64,000 nucleotides of DNA, from positions 1 through 64,000 of the forward strand of contig NZ_NPMR01000002.1 of assembly GCF_002245215.1 (NCBI RefSeq), in the 5' to 3' direction. This document shows positions 17,564 through 25,969 of the stretch, piece after piece. Source of the stretch: Microbacterium sp. Yaish 1 (GTDB taxonomy: Bacteria > Actinomycetota > Actinomycetes > Actinomycetales > Microbacteriaceae). Within the stretch, counting starts at the first letter, position 1. Every line of letters starts with the position of its first letter. The notes under the pieces are model-generated. The model saw nothing but the letters and a program-made list of their open reading frames with translations, searched no databases and had not been told where the DNA came from. The position numbers and the translations under genes are program-made.

Positions 17564-20500
17564 TCAGTCCTTGCCGGCGAGGGTCTTGGTGATCCGCTGG
17601 ATCGACACCGGCTCGGCGGTGCCCAGGCGCTGGGCGAACAGGCTGACGCGGTACTCCTCCAGCAGCCATCGGGCATGCCGGAGGTTCGGCGGAGCGTCGT
17701 CGGCCGGCGGGATCGTCCCGCCCGCCTCGGAGAAGAGCGCCGCGGCGCGCTCGAACTCCGTGAGGCGCTGCCGGTCGCGTCCGGGATTGTCGCTCAGGGT
17801 CGACACACGGTCGAGGGCACCCTGGAGGTAGCGGGGCAGGTGCGTGAGACGGGCGGTTCCCGTGCGCGAGAGGAACCCGGGGAACACCAGCCCGGCGAGC
17901 TGCTGCTTCACGTCGCCGAGAGCGGCGAGCAGGACCATCGAGTTCTCCTTGCGGATCGCCCGCTCGACGTCGCGCTGGAGGGTGAGGATGCGGGCGCTGA
18001 GCGAGACGGTCTGGAACAGCTCCTCGACCACGGCCGCCGAGAACGCGGCGCGCACCGCCTGGAACTGCGCCGGCGTGCGGACGGATGCCGCGGTTCGGCC
18101 GATGACGGCATCCGCCACGGCGACGCGCGCGTCTTCGATGAGCGCCTTGGCCGACGGATAGGGGGATGCCGCGAGCGCGAGCTTCTCGGGCGCCGTGAGA
18201 TGGTCGAGGACATAGGTCGCCGGAGATGGGACGGACAGCAGGACGAGTCGCCTGACGCCCGCGCGGGTCAGGCGGTGGGCTCGTTCCGGGGTCGCCTCGA
18301 TGCGCAGGGCGACGGAGGCTCCCTCGTCGACGAGGGCGGGATATCCGCGCACGACGCCGCCCGCGACCCTCGTGTCGACGAGCTCGGGAAGATCGCCGAA
18401 GGTCCAGTCGGTCAGCCCGGTCTGCTCGGCGATCCCGGACCGCTGGTCGCCGCCCGGACCGGCTCCCGTCGCCCCGGCGGGTGACGGTGCGGGCTGCGCG
18501 CCGGGACGCGGGGCGGCCTTCGCGAGGGAACGCGCGACGGAGGCCCGGCTGCGGTTGGCGAGTCGCTGCTGCAGCTCGGCGAGGTCGCGCGACGAGCCGA
18601 GCGGGCGCCCGCGCTCGTCGACGGCGCGGAACGACATCGACAGGTGGGCGGGCACGCGCTCGAGGTCGAAGTCGGCCGCCGTGACGGGCTGGTTCGCGAC
18701 GCGCTGGATGCGAGCGGCGAGCGCGTCGCGCAGGGTGCGTGCGGGAAGGCCGTCGCGCGACTCGGGGCCGTCGCCGGCCAGCTCCTCGGCGAAGCGCGAC
18801 GCCCAGTCGGCCGCGGGGACGACGTGCCGGCGGATCGCCTTGGGGAGCGCGCGCAGAAGGCCTGCGATCAGCTCGTCGCGCAGCCCCGGCACCTGCCAAT
18901 CGAACCCGTCTGGGCGGAGGGAGGCGAGCAGTGCGAGCGGGACGACGACGCTGACGCCGTCATCGGGAGCGCCGGGCTCGAAGCGGTAGGCGAGCGAGAG
19001 CACCTGGTCGCCCTGACGCCAGCGCGCGGGGAAGGCGCGCTCGTCGCTGCCCGCGGCATCTCCCGCCAGGTCGCCCTCGGTCATGTCGAGCAGGCGCGGC
19101 GTGCGCGCTGCGGCATCGCGCCACCATGCCTCGAACGACCGCACGTCGAACACGTCGCGCGGGATGCGGGCGTCGTAGAAGGCGAAGACCGCCTCGTCGC
19201 CGACGAGGATGTCGCGGCGGCGCTCGCGTTCCTCGATCTTCTCGAGGCGTCGCCGCAGCTCGAGATTGCGCCGTTCGAAGGCCGTCAGGCGCTTGTCGAG
19301 GTGCGCGGAGTTCCAGTCGCCCTCGACGAGCGCGTGCCGGAGGAACAGTTCGCGGGCGAGCTCGCGGTCGCGTCCGGCGAGCTGCACGCGCCGGCGCGGG
19401 ACGATCTCGACCCCGAACAGGGTGACCTTCTCGGCGGCGACGGCGGCTCCGGCATCCTTCGACCAGTGCGGGTCGCTCATCGACCGGTGGGCGAGATCGC
19501 CGGCGAGCTCCTCGGCCCAGGCGGGATCGATCGCGGCCACCGTGCGCGCATACAGTCGCGACGTCTCGACGAGCTCGGCGGCCATCACCGCGTCCGGCGA
19601 GGCCTTGCGCAAGCCCGACCCGGGGAAGATCGCGAACTTCGCGCCGCGCGCGCCGCGGTACTCGGCACGCGGGCGCGTGGGCTTGCCCCCGCCGCTCCGG
19701 GCGGTCGCGGCGCGGGCGGTCGTGGTGCTCCGGGTGTCGAGCACACCGATCTGCGAGAGGAGACCGGCGAGGATCGCGCGGTGGATGCGGTCGGGATGCG
19801 CGGCGCCCGTTCCGTTCGAGGTGCGCTCGTCGCGCCCGCTCCGTGCCCGGTCGCGATCGCCGCGGGCGAGCGTGCTCAGCTGCCGGTGGACGTCGAACCA
19901 TTCCCGCACGCGGACGTAGTTCAGGTGCTCCGCCCGGCAGGCGCGGCGGAACGCGCTGGAGCCGAGCTCGCGCTGCTGGTCCTGGAGGTGGTTCCACAGG
20001 TTCAGCAGCGTCAGGAAATCGCTCGTCGGGTCGGTGAACCGCGCGTGCAGCCGGTCGGCTTCCTCGCGTCGCTCCTCGGGGCGTTCGCGCACGTCCTGGA
20101 TCGACATGCCGGCCACGATCGCGAGGACATCGCGGGTCACGCCGAGCGCGCGCGCCTCGGCGAGCATGCGCGCGAATCGCGGATCGATCGGCAGGCGCGA
20201 GATCTCGCGGCCGGTGTCCGTGAGCCGCCAGGCGCCCTTCTCGTCGCGGCGTACCGCACGCAGCTCCACGAGCAGATCGAAGGCGGCCTTGACGCCGCGG
20301 GAGTCCGGCGGGGTCAGGAACGGGAAATCCGCGATGTCGCCGAAGCCGAGCGCGAGCATCTGCAGCACCACCGACGCGAGGGAGGTGCGGAGGATCTCCG
20401 GCTCGGTGAACTCCGGACGTGCGGCGAAGTCGTCTTCGGCGTAGAGCCGGATGGCGATACCCGCCGAGGTCCGGCCGGCTCGCCCGGCGCGCTGCTGCGC

Positions 20501-21517
20501 GGATGCCTGCGACACGGCCTCGATCGGCAACCGCTGGATCTTCGACCGGTTGCTGTAGCGCGAGATGCGCGCCGTGCCCGCGTCGACGACATAGCGGATG
20601 CCGGGAACGGTCAGGCTCGTCTCGGCGACGTTGGTGGCGAGGATGACCCGGCGCCGGACGCCCGCGACCCGCGAGGGCTCGAAGACGCGGTGCTGCTCGG
20701 CGGCGGAGAGCCGCCCGTACAGGGGAAGCACCTCGGTGGGGCGGGCGTCCTTCGCGTACGCCGAGCGCACGGCATCCATCGCGTCGCGGATCTCGGCTTC
20801 GCCGGGAAGGAAGACGAGCACGTCGCCGTCGGCTTCGCGGTCGAGCTCGCGCAGTGCCGCGACGAGCCCGTCGACGTCATCGGCGGCCGTCTCCTCATCG
20901 CCGGAGTCGTCGTGCGGCCGGTACCGCACCTCGACGGGGTACGTGCGCCCCGACACCTCGATGATCGGCGCGGGGGCGCCCTGGGCATCGGCGAAGTGCG
21001 CGGCGAAGCTCTCGGGGTCGATCGTCGCCGAGGTGACGATGACCTTCAGATCGGGGCGGCGGGGGAGGATGCGGCGCAGGTAGCCGAGGAGGAAGTCGAT
21101 GTTGAGCGAGCGCTCGTGCGCCTCGTCGATGATGATCGTGTCGTACCGGCGCAGCATCCGGTCGCGGTGGATCTCGTTGAGCAGGATGCCGTCGGTGACC
21201 AGCGCGACCTGGGTCTCGGCCGAGACCTGGTCGGTGAAGCGGACCCTGTAGCCGACGGCCCCGCCGAGCGGGACCTCCATCTCGGCGGCGATGCGCTCGG
21301 CGACCGTGCGCGCGGCGATCCGGCGCGGCTGCGTGTGCGCGATGCTCGTGCGCCCGAGCTCGAGGCAGATCTTCGGCAGCTGCGTCGTCTTCCCCGAGCC
21401 GGTGGCACCGGCGACGATCACGACCTGGTGATCGCGGATGGCGCGCGCGATCTCGTCCCGTGCGGCGCTGACGGGCAGCTCGGGCGGGAAGGAGATCACA
21501 GGGGCGGGCGTGGACAC
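17564..21517 (-). CDS. hrpA: ATP-dependent RNA helicase HrpA (DEAH box)
   Basis: A 1317-residue helicase, close to the usual HrpA length. Motifs run in order: Walker A GATGSGKTTQLPKICLELGR near residue 37, DEAH in IIIDEAHERSLNIDFLLGYL, SAT in VIVTSATIDPESFA, the motif V/VI region VILATNVAETSLTVPGIRYV and SQASAQQRAGRAGR, then the HA2/OB-fold modules and the long HrpA-specific C-terminal domain. HrpA unwinds structured RNA and rescues stalled ribosomes. The GTG at 21517 is chosen because conserved sequence starts there (TPAPVISFPPELP). A TACGAT hexamer eight bases upstream may be its -10. The longer open frame upstream runs into the neighbouring gene. Confidence 0.93.
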   Translation of the reverse strand: MSTPAPVISFPPELPVSAARDEIARAIRDHQVVIVAGATGSGKTTQLPKICLELGRTSIAHTQPRRIAARTVAERIAAEMEVPLGGAVGYRVRFTDQVSAETQVALVTDGILLNEIHRDRMLRRYDTIIIDEAHERSLNIDFLLGYLRRILPRRPDLKVIVTSATIDPESFAAHFADAQGAPAPIIEVSGRTYPVEVRYRPHDDSGDEETAADDVDGLVAALRELDREADGDVLVFLPGEAEIRDAMDAVRSAYAKDARPTEVLPLYGRLSAAEQHRVFEPSRVAGVRRRVILATNVAETSLTVPGIRYVVDAGTARISRYSNRSKIQRLPIEAVSQASAQQRAGRAGRTSAGIAIRLYAEDDFAARPEFTEPEILRTSLASVVLQMLALGFGDIADFPFLTPPDSRGVKAAFDLLVELRAVRRDEKGAWRLTDTGREISRLPIDPRFARMLAEARALGVTRDVLAIVAGMSIQDVRERPEERREEADRLHARFTDPTSDFLTLLNLWNHLQDQQRELGSSAFRRACRAEHLNYVRVREWFDVHRQLSTLARGDRDRARSGRDERTSNGTGAAHPDRIHRAILAGLLSQIGVLDTRSTTTARAATARSGGGKPTRPRAEYRGARGAKFAIFPGSGLRKASPDAVMAAELVETSRLYARTVAAIDPAWAEELAGDLAHRSMSDPHWSKDAGAAVAAEKVTLFGVEIVPRRRVQLAGRDRELARELFLRHALVEGDWNSAHLDKRLTAFERRNLELRRRLEKIEERERRRDILVGDEAVFAFYDARIPRDVFDVRSFEAWWRDAAARTPRLLDMTEGDLAGDAAGSDERAFPARWRQGDQVLSLAYRFEPGAPDDGVSVVVPLALLASLRPDGFDWQVPGLRDELIAGLLRALPKAIRRHVVPAADWASRFAEELAGDGPESRDGLPARTLRDALAARIQRVANQPVTAADFDLERVPAHLSMSFRAVDERGRPLGSSRDLAELQQRLANRSRASVARSLAKAAPRPGAQPAPSPAGATGAGPGGDQRSGIAEQTGLTDWTFGDLPELVDTRVAGGVVRGYPALVDEGASVALRIEATPERAHRLTRAGVRRLVLLSVPSPATYVLDHLTAPEKLALAASPYPSAKALIEDARVAVADAVIGRTAASVRTPAQFQAVRAAFSAAVVEELFQTVSLSARILTLQRDVERAIRKENSMVLLAALGDVKQQLAGLVFPGFLSRTGTARLTHLPRYLQGALDRVSTLSDNPGRDRQRLTEFERAAALFSEAGGTIPPADDAPPNLRHARWLLEEYRVSLFAQRLGTAEPVSIQRITKTLAGKD

Positions 21518-21548
21518 AGCCCTCCATCGTACGGCGCTGTGGCGCGTT

Positions 21549-22331
21549 TCAGGCCTGTTCGTTGCGGATCTCGTCGAGGAGCGGCAGATCCGCCGCCGTG
21601 ACGAGCCGGGACAGGACGGCATGCTCCACGAGACGCGCTCGGCGATTGGTGGCGAGCTTGCCCACGCCGCCGCGGAGGCCGCGCACGCCCTCGCGGTCGA
21701 GCTTGTCGCACACGTTGTCGAGCTTGCGGTTGAACGTCGTCAGCGGCCAGCCCAGCCGCTCCGCCGCAGCCGCCGACGTGGGCACCTGGCTCGTGCCCAC
21801 CATGCCGCCGCGCAGGATCGGCTCGCACATGGCCAGCAGCAGCAGGCGCTGGCTGGCGGTCAGTGCGACCGCGCCGACGGTCGTCGTGCCGACGTGCTCG
21901 TCTGCGGTGCGGGGGAAGCTGTCGCGGACGGTGAAGCGCGACCCGTCGGTGTGCACCGTCAGCTCGTACGTGTACGCGCCGGCCGTGAACATCACCACGA
22001 GAGCGGGGAACACCAGCGGAACCCGAGCGCCGGGGCCCAGCACCGCCTGATACGCCCCGTCGGGCGTGGCCAGACTCACCGAGATCGACTGCCCGATGTT
22101 CGACAGCCACCACAGGCCGTGCTCGGCGTCGATCGCGAGCAGCCGTCGGTGCAGGTAGGGGTTCGTGTCGATGATCAGGTCGGCGTCCCGACCGATCGCG
22201 TAGGTGGTTCCCGCGACGGGGCGGAACCACTCGCCGCAGAACTCGATCGCGACGCTCTCGGCGGTCTCGCCCGCGGTGGCGCCCACCTCCTCGCGGTCGT
22301 GCTCGTCGGTGTCGTTGCCGATGGCTGTCAT
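21549..22331 (-). CDS. FHA-like and winged-helix domain protein of the phospho-signalling locus
   Basis: A 260-residue soluble protein. Residues about 42-110 resemble an FHA domain (YAIGRDADLIIDTNPYLHRR) in which the usual S..H and NG positions are degenerate (PYLHRR, SNIG). The C-terminal half (LTASQRLLLLAMCEPILRGG, then SAAAAERLGWPLTTFNRKLD) looks like a winged-helix DNA-binding domain, with LGWPLTTFNRKLDNVCDKL as the likely recognition region. It could link phosphothreonine recognition to transcription. It is the last gene of the ten-gene locus, and its ATG overlaps the pseudokinase stop (ATGA, 22328-22331). No close family name is known to me. Confidence 0.72.
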   Translation of the reverse strand: MTAIGNDTDEHDREEVGATAGETAESVAIEFCGEWFRPVAGTTYAIGRDADLIIDTNPYLHRRLLAIDAEHGLWWLSNIGQSISVSLATPDGAYQAVLGPGARVPLVFPALVVMFTAGAYTYELTVHTDGSRFTVRDSFPRTADEHVGTTTVGAVALTASQRLLLLAMCEPILRGGMVGTSQVPTSAAAAERLGWPLTTFNRKLDNVCDKLDREGVRGLRGGVGKLATNRRARLVEHAVLSRLVTAADLPLLDEIRNEQA

Positions 22332-23776
22332 GCTCCTCCTCCGATCATCATCACGACGGCTGTCGCAGCGGCGCCGAGGACGATCGCCCCGACCCCGATG
22401 ACCGCGACGACCGTTCCCGCGCCGCGACGTCGCGACGCGGTTGTCGGCGTGGTCTGTCGAACCGGCGCCTCCACGCGGACTCGGGAGACCTCGGCGAGCT
22501 GGGGTGCCGCTCGGACCCGGTAGCGCTCGCCGTCGTCGGGCCCCGTGGCCAGACGCTCGGTGTCGACGCGGCCCCGCACGAGGTCGCCGCGCCGCTCCCG
22601 GCGCACGAACGCCGTCGGCTCGCTGTCGGGATCTGCCGCAGGAAGCTCTTCGCGAGCGGGCGGATCCGTCGCCGCGGGCACCGACCGGGACACCAGGCGC
22701 GTGCGGTCGTCGTCCGGGCCGGTGTTCCGGACGGACAGCACGGTGCGGTCGTCGTCGAGGCCGGACGTCCGGGCCGAGAGGACGGTGTGCTCGTCGGAAT
22801 CCTGATCGACCGGGCCGTCAGCCCCGGGGCCGCGCCGGCGATGGGCGAGAACGGTGTGGTCGACATCGTCGGGCTCGGGTCCGGCGTCGTCTCCGACCCG
22901 GCGCCGGCCGGCCCGCACGGTGTGGTCGTCCGCGGGGGCATGCCGGGCCGACAGCACGGTGTGATCGTCACCGTCGTGGGAGTCCGCGCTCGGCTCGCGC
23001 ACGTCGAGGTGCGTGATCGGGAGGTGCCGGTCCGCCTCGATGCGCTGCAGCGCCAGACCCAACTCCGCGGCAGTCGGACCGCCGTCCGCCTCGCTCGCCG
23101 CGAGAGTCGCGAGCACGAGCGCCTCCAACTCCGAGGGCACCGAATCGGCGCCCTCGAGGGGCGAGGCCGTCTCGGCGATGGGCCGTCCCGTCAGCAGTTC
23201 GGTGGCCGCGACGGCCAGGCCGTGCACATCGGCTGCCCGCGCCGCCGGGGTCACGTGATGCTCGTCGCGGCGGAGCAGGGCATCGGTGTCGAAGCCGATC
23301 AGCGCCGGCCACCCGTAGTCGGTCGTCAGGACGTTCTCGATGCGGATGCGCCCGTGAGCGAGGCCGTGCCGGTGGGCGGTCTCGACAGCGCCGCACAAGC
23401 GGACCAGCAGCCGCAGGGCCTCGGGCACGCTCATGGGGCGACGCGACGCCGTCTCGGCCAGGTCGGCGCGAGAGCAGTACTCCATCACGAGGTACGGGCG
23501 GCCGTCCTCGGTCGTGCCGGAGGCGTGGACGGTCGCGACGCTGGGGTGGGTCGACAGGGCGACGAGCCGCGAGGAAGCCGCCGTGAAGACCGTGCGCTCG
23601 TCATCGTCGAGCGGATCACGGAGCACCTTCACGGCCGCGGGGTTCCGGCCCGCGGCATCCCGGTACAGGTGCACGTCGGCGCGGTCGCTCGACGCCAGGA
23701 TCCGGTCGGGCCGGCGGCCGTCGATGTCGCCCGGAGCCGGCAGCGGATGACGCGACCGCCGGCGCAGCTCAGCCAT
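22328..23776 (-). CDS. Pseudokinase with repeated D-rich TVL motifs and C-terminal membrane anchor
   Basis: A 482-residue protein with a Ser/Thr-kinase-like fold over residues 20-250. It keeps the VAIK lysine (K50 in PAAVKVL) but has no glycine-rich loop. The HRD loop reads HGRIRIEN (R143 in place of the catalytic Asp, N148 kept), and DFG reads GFD (161-163). Both catalytic aspartates are therefore gone. Residues 265-390 carry about seven copies of an acidic motif with a central threonine (T273, T286, T308, T331, T345, T359, T388), such as DDHTVL, DEHTVL and DDDRTVL. A single helix (455-478) and IGGGA end the protein. It overlaps the phosphatase gene by eight bases. A role as a phosphorylated scaffold for FHA proteins is inferred. 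Confidence 0.85.
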   Translation of the reverse strand: MAELRRRSRHPLPAPGDIDGRRPDRILASSDRADVHLYRDAAGRNPAAVKVLRDPLDDDERTVFTAASSRLVALSTHPSVATVHASGTTEDGRPYLVMEYCSRADLAETASRRPMSVPEALRLLVRLCGAVETAHRHGLAHGRIRIENVLTTDYGWPALIGFDTDALLRRDEHHVTPAARAADVHGLAVAATELLTGRPIAETASPLEGADSVPSELEALVLATLAASEADGGPTAAELGLALQRIEADRHLPITHLDVREPSADSHDGDDHTVLSARHAPADDHTVRAGRRRVGDDAGPEPDDVDHTVLAHRRRGPGADGPVDQDSDEHTVLSARTSGLDDDRTVLSVRNTGPDDDRTRLVSRSVPAATDPPAREELPAADPDSEPTAFVRRERRGDLVRGRVDTERLATGPDDGERYRVRAAPQLAEVSRVRVEAPVRQTTPTTASRRRGAGTVVAVIGVGAIVLGAAATAVVMMIGGGA

Positions 23777-24623
23777 GGTCCGCTCGGCGGCGTCGGGAGC
23801 GCGCCGTGGCGACCTCGACCGTCGCGGTGACGGATTCGCTGTTCATGATGCCCCCGGTCGTGTCCTCGAGGCGGGGACTGATGCCGCCCGCGACGACGTC
23901 CAGCACGATCGTGCTGATGTTGTCGCGGCCGCCGTGCGCCAGAGCCTGGGCGACGAGCGACTCCGCCGTCTGGGCGGGGGAGCCGCCCATCATCAGGCCG
24001 GCACGGAGCGCCTCGTCGGAGAGCTCTCCGGTCAGCCCGTCGGAGCAGACGACGATGCGCTCACCGGTGACGATCGGGATGAGCCAGAAGTCGGCGCGGC
24101 TGCGCTCGCCGCCGATGGCCCGGGTGATGACGTTCCGGCCTTCGTAGGTCGCCATCTGCTCGCGCGTGAGCTGACCGGCGTCGACCAGCTCCTGTGCCAC
24201 CGAATGGTCGATCGTCAGCTGCTCCAGCCGCTCGGCGAGCAGCCGGTAGACCCGCGAGTCTCCGACGTTGACGATGAGCCAGCGCCGCACACCGCCCTGC
24301 TGGACGGCCACGACTCCCGACAGGGTGGAGCCGGCTCCGCGGGAGGTTCCGGCAGCGACGACGGCGACCGCCGAATGAGCCCGCTCGACGGCGTCTGCGA
24401 CCTCTTCGGGACGCAGGTCGTCGCGACCCACCAGAGGCCGGAAGACCTCGATGACCGCGGCCGAGGCCCGGTCGCCCGCGTCGTGTCCGCCCATGCCGTC
24501 GGCCACGACGAACACGGGATACTCGGCCAGCAGAGCATCCTCGTTCACGGACCGACGGCGCCCCGTGTCCGTGCGGCTGCCGCTCGTCACGTGGACATCG
24601 ATCGGAGGCGTCGCGGTGGTCAT
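23769..24623 (-). CDS. PP2C family serine/threonine protein phosphatase
   Basis: A 284-residue soluble PPM/PP2C phosphatase. The metal-binding motifs are present: RRSVNEDALLAEY near residue 25, VVADGMGGHDAGD, the GSTLSGVVAV segment, LIVNVGDSRVYRLL, IVVCSDGLTGELSD and GGRDNISTIVLDV. It should remove phosphate from Ser/Thr targets of the kinase in this locus. A C-terminal tail of about 40 residues beyond the catalytic core includes SRRRRADHG. Its ATG shares one base with the stop of the membrane FHA gene (TGATG at 24621-24625), and its end overlaps the pseudokinase start, so these genes are translationally coupled. Confidence 0.93.
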   Translation of the reverse strand: MTTATPPIDVHVTSGSRTDTGRRRSVNEDALLAEYPVFVVADGMGGHDAGDRASAAVIEVFRPLVGRDDLRPEEVADAVERAHSAVAVVAAGTSRGAGSTLSGVVAVQQGGVRRWLIVNVGDSRVYRLLAERLEQLTIDHSVAQELVDAGQLTREQMATYEGRNVITRAIGGERSRADFWLIPIVTGERIVVCSDGLTGELSDEALRAGLMMGGSPAQTAESLVAQALAHGGRDNISTIVLDVVAGGISPRLEDTTGGIMNSESVTATVEVATARSRRRRADHG

Positions 24624-25918
24624 CAGGCCTCGGTGAGCTCGAGCTCGGCGTCGCCGAGGTGGAAGACGCCCGACACGGGCGTCGGCCCCGAGGCCTCGAC
24701 GTCGTCGGGGCCCACGAAGACCCCGTTGGTGGAGGCGAGGTCGGTGATCGTCCAGCCCGTGCCGGTGTGCTCAAGCAAGGCGTGCGTCTTCGAGACGGTG
24801 CGGGTGACGTCGTCGATCGCGATCGCCTGCGCGTCCGGCGCCCGATCGGGCGCGAGCGGGTTGCGTCCGAGCACGACGGCCGTGGCAGACAGTGCGACGG
24901 ATGACCCGTTCGGCAGCCGGAGGGTGGCCTGCGGGCCGCGGCGCGCGGCGAGGACGGTGCGTTCGTCGACGTCCGCATCGTCGGCCGCGGGAGCCGGCCC
25001 GGGAGCCGGAGTGGGAGCGGGCGTGGGAGTGGGAGCGGGAACCGCAGCCGGGGCGGGGGTCGGGGCCGACCACGACTGCGGAGCCGGATCGGCCCCTGCC
25101 GCCTCGGCCGGCGGAGGCGGGGGAGCCCATGGGCTCGCGCTGATGGGCTCGGATGCCGCGGGCGGTGCCGGCGCGGCGGGCGGAGCGGGAACACCGGGTA
25201 CGGGGCTCGACGGCGCGAAGAGCGGCGGGGCGGGCACGGCCGCGGGTGCCGGTGTCGCGAGCGACGCCGCGACGGGCGATGACGGCACCGCCGGACCCGC
25301 GGCCGGGGCCGCGGACGTACGGAACGGCCCGGGCTCGGCCGGTGCCTCACGGCCGAGCCAGCGCGCCGAGCCCCAGCCGACGACGCTCGCCCACACCGGG
25401 AACAGCAGGGCGCCCAGCACGACGTACCCGGTGCCCAGTCCGAACCCGCGGCACAGGGCGCGCAGCATCCGGACATGGATCACCAGGGCGAACGCGATGA
25501 AGGCGAGCCAGATGAGAGAGGGCACGATCGCGGCGGCGGCGAGCGCGCCGGCCGCGCTGCCGGCGTCACCACCGAAGCCCGCGTTGAGCGCGATCCCGGC
25601 GAAGATGCCGGCGACGACGCCGGAGATGATCGTCACGAGGACGGCGCCGCCGGCGAGCACCGCCGCCCACCACCCGCGCATGCCGGCCAGGACGAAGAGC
25701 TCCCAGATGTTCAGCACCGGCACCCAGGCCCGCCACGGGTCGATCCCCGTCTTTCGGAACACCGCGGTGAGCGCGAATGCCGTCCAGACGTAGATCCCGA
25801 TGCCGAGCACGACCTGCACGACCCCGAGCGCTGCGAAGGCGCCCGTGGGGCCGCCGTCCGAGCCGCCGAGCGCGATGACCGCCGTTGCGTGGTCGATCGT
25901 GAAGCCCTGTGCCGTCAC
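24623..25918 (-). CDS. Membrane protein with C-terminal FHA domain
   Basis: A 431-residue protein. Four or five hydrophobic segments occupy residues 26-185, including a DUF5684-like signature (FRKTGIDPWRAWVPVLNIWE, 54-73). A Pro/Ala-rich linker follows (190-312). Just before the FHA domain is DVDERTVLAAR (316-326, T321), the same acidic T-V-L motif as in the pseudokinase. The FHA domain (330-430) has VVLGRNPL, SKTHA (376-380) and DLASTNG (393-399), so phosphothreonine binding looks intact. Intramolecular binding of T321, as in GarA-type switches, is possible. The GTG start follows AGGAGA. It lies 51 bases downstream of the transglutaminase-like gene. Confidence 0.87.
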   Translation of the reverse strand: MTAQGFTIDHATAVIALGGSDGGPTGAFAALGVVQVVLGIGIYVWTAFALTAVFRKTGIDPWRAWVPVLNIWELFVLAGMRGWWAAVLAGGAVLVTIISGVVAGIFAGIALNAGFGGDAGSAAGALAAAAIVPSLIWLAFIAFALVIHVRMLRALCRGFGLGTGYVVLGALLFPVWASVVGWGSARWLGREAPAEPGPFRTSAAPAAGPAVPSSPVAASLATPAPAAVPAPPLFAPSSPVPGVPAPPAAPAPPAASEPISASPWAPPPPPAEAAGADPAPQSWSAPTPAPAAVPAPTPTPAPTPAPGPAPAADDADVDERTVLAARRGPQATLRLPNGSSVALSATAVVLGRNPLAPDRAPDAQAIAIDDVTRTVSKTHALLEHTGTGWTITDLASTNGVFVGPDDVEASGPTPVSGVFHLGDAELELTEA

Positions 25919-25969
25919 CTGTTCTCCTGACCTCGAGCGCGGACCGTTCCGCGCGTGCCGCGTGCCACC

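Noticed and set aside
18644..21601. 985-codon plus-strand open frame
   Set aside because: It is antisense to hrpA, whose helicase motifs are intact. The frame is open only because of the high G+C content.
24950..25330. Tandem GGAGCC/GGGAGC repeats that look like a minisatellite or CRISPR-like array
   Set aside because: They encode the Pro/Ala linker of the membrane FHA protein. Unit length varies and there are no spacers.
23775..25793. 672-codon plus-strand open frame
   Set aside because: It is antisense to the PP2C and membrane FHA genes. The Ala/Gly/Ser-rich part is the complement of the Pro/Ala linker.
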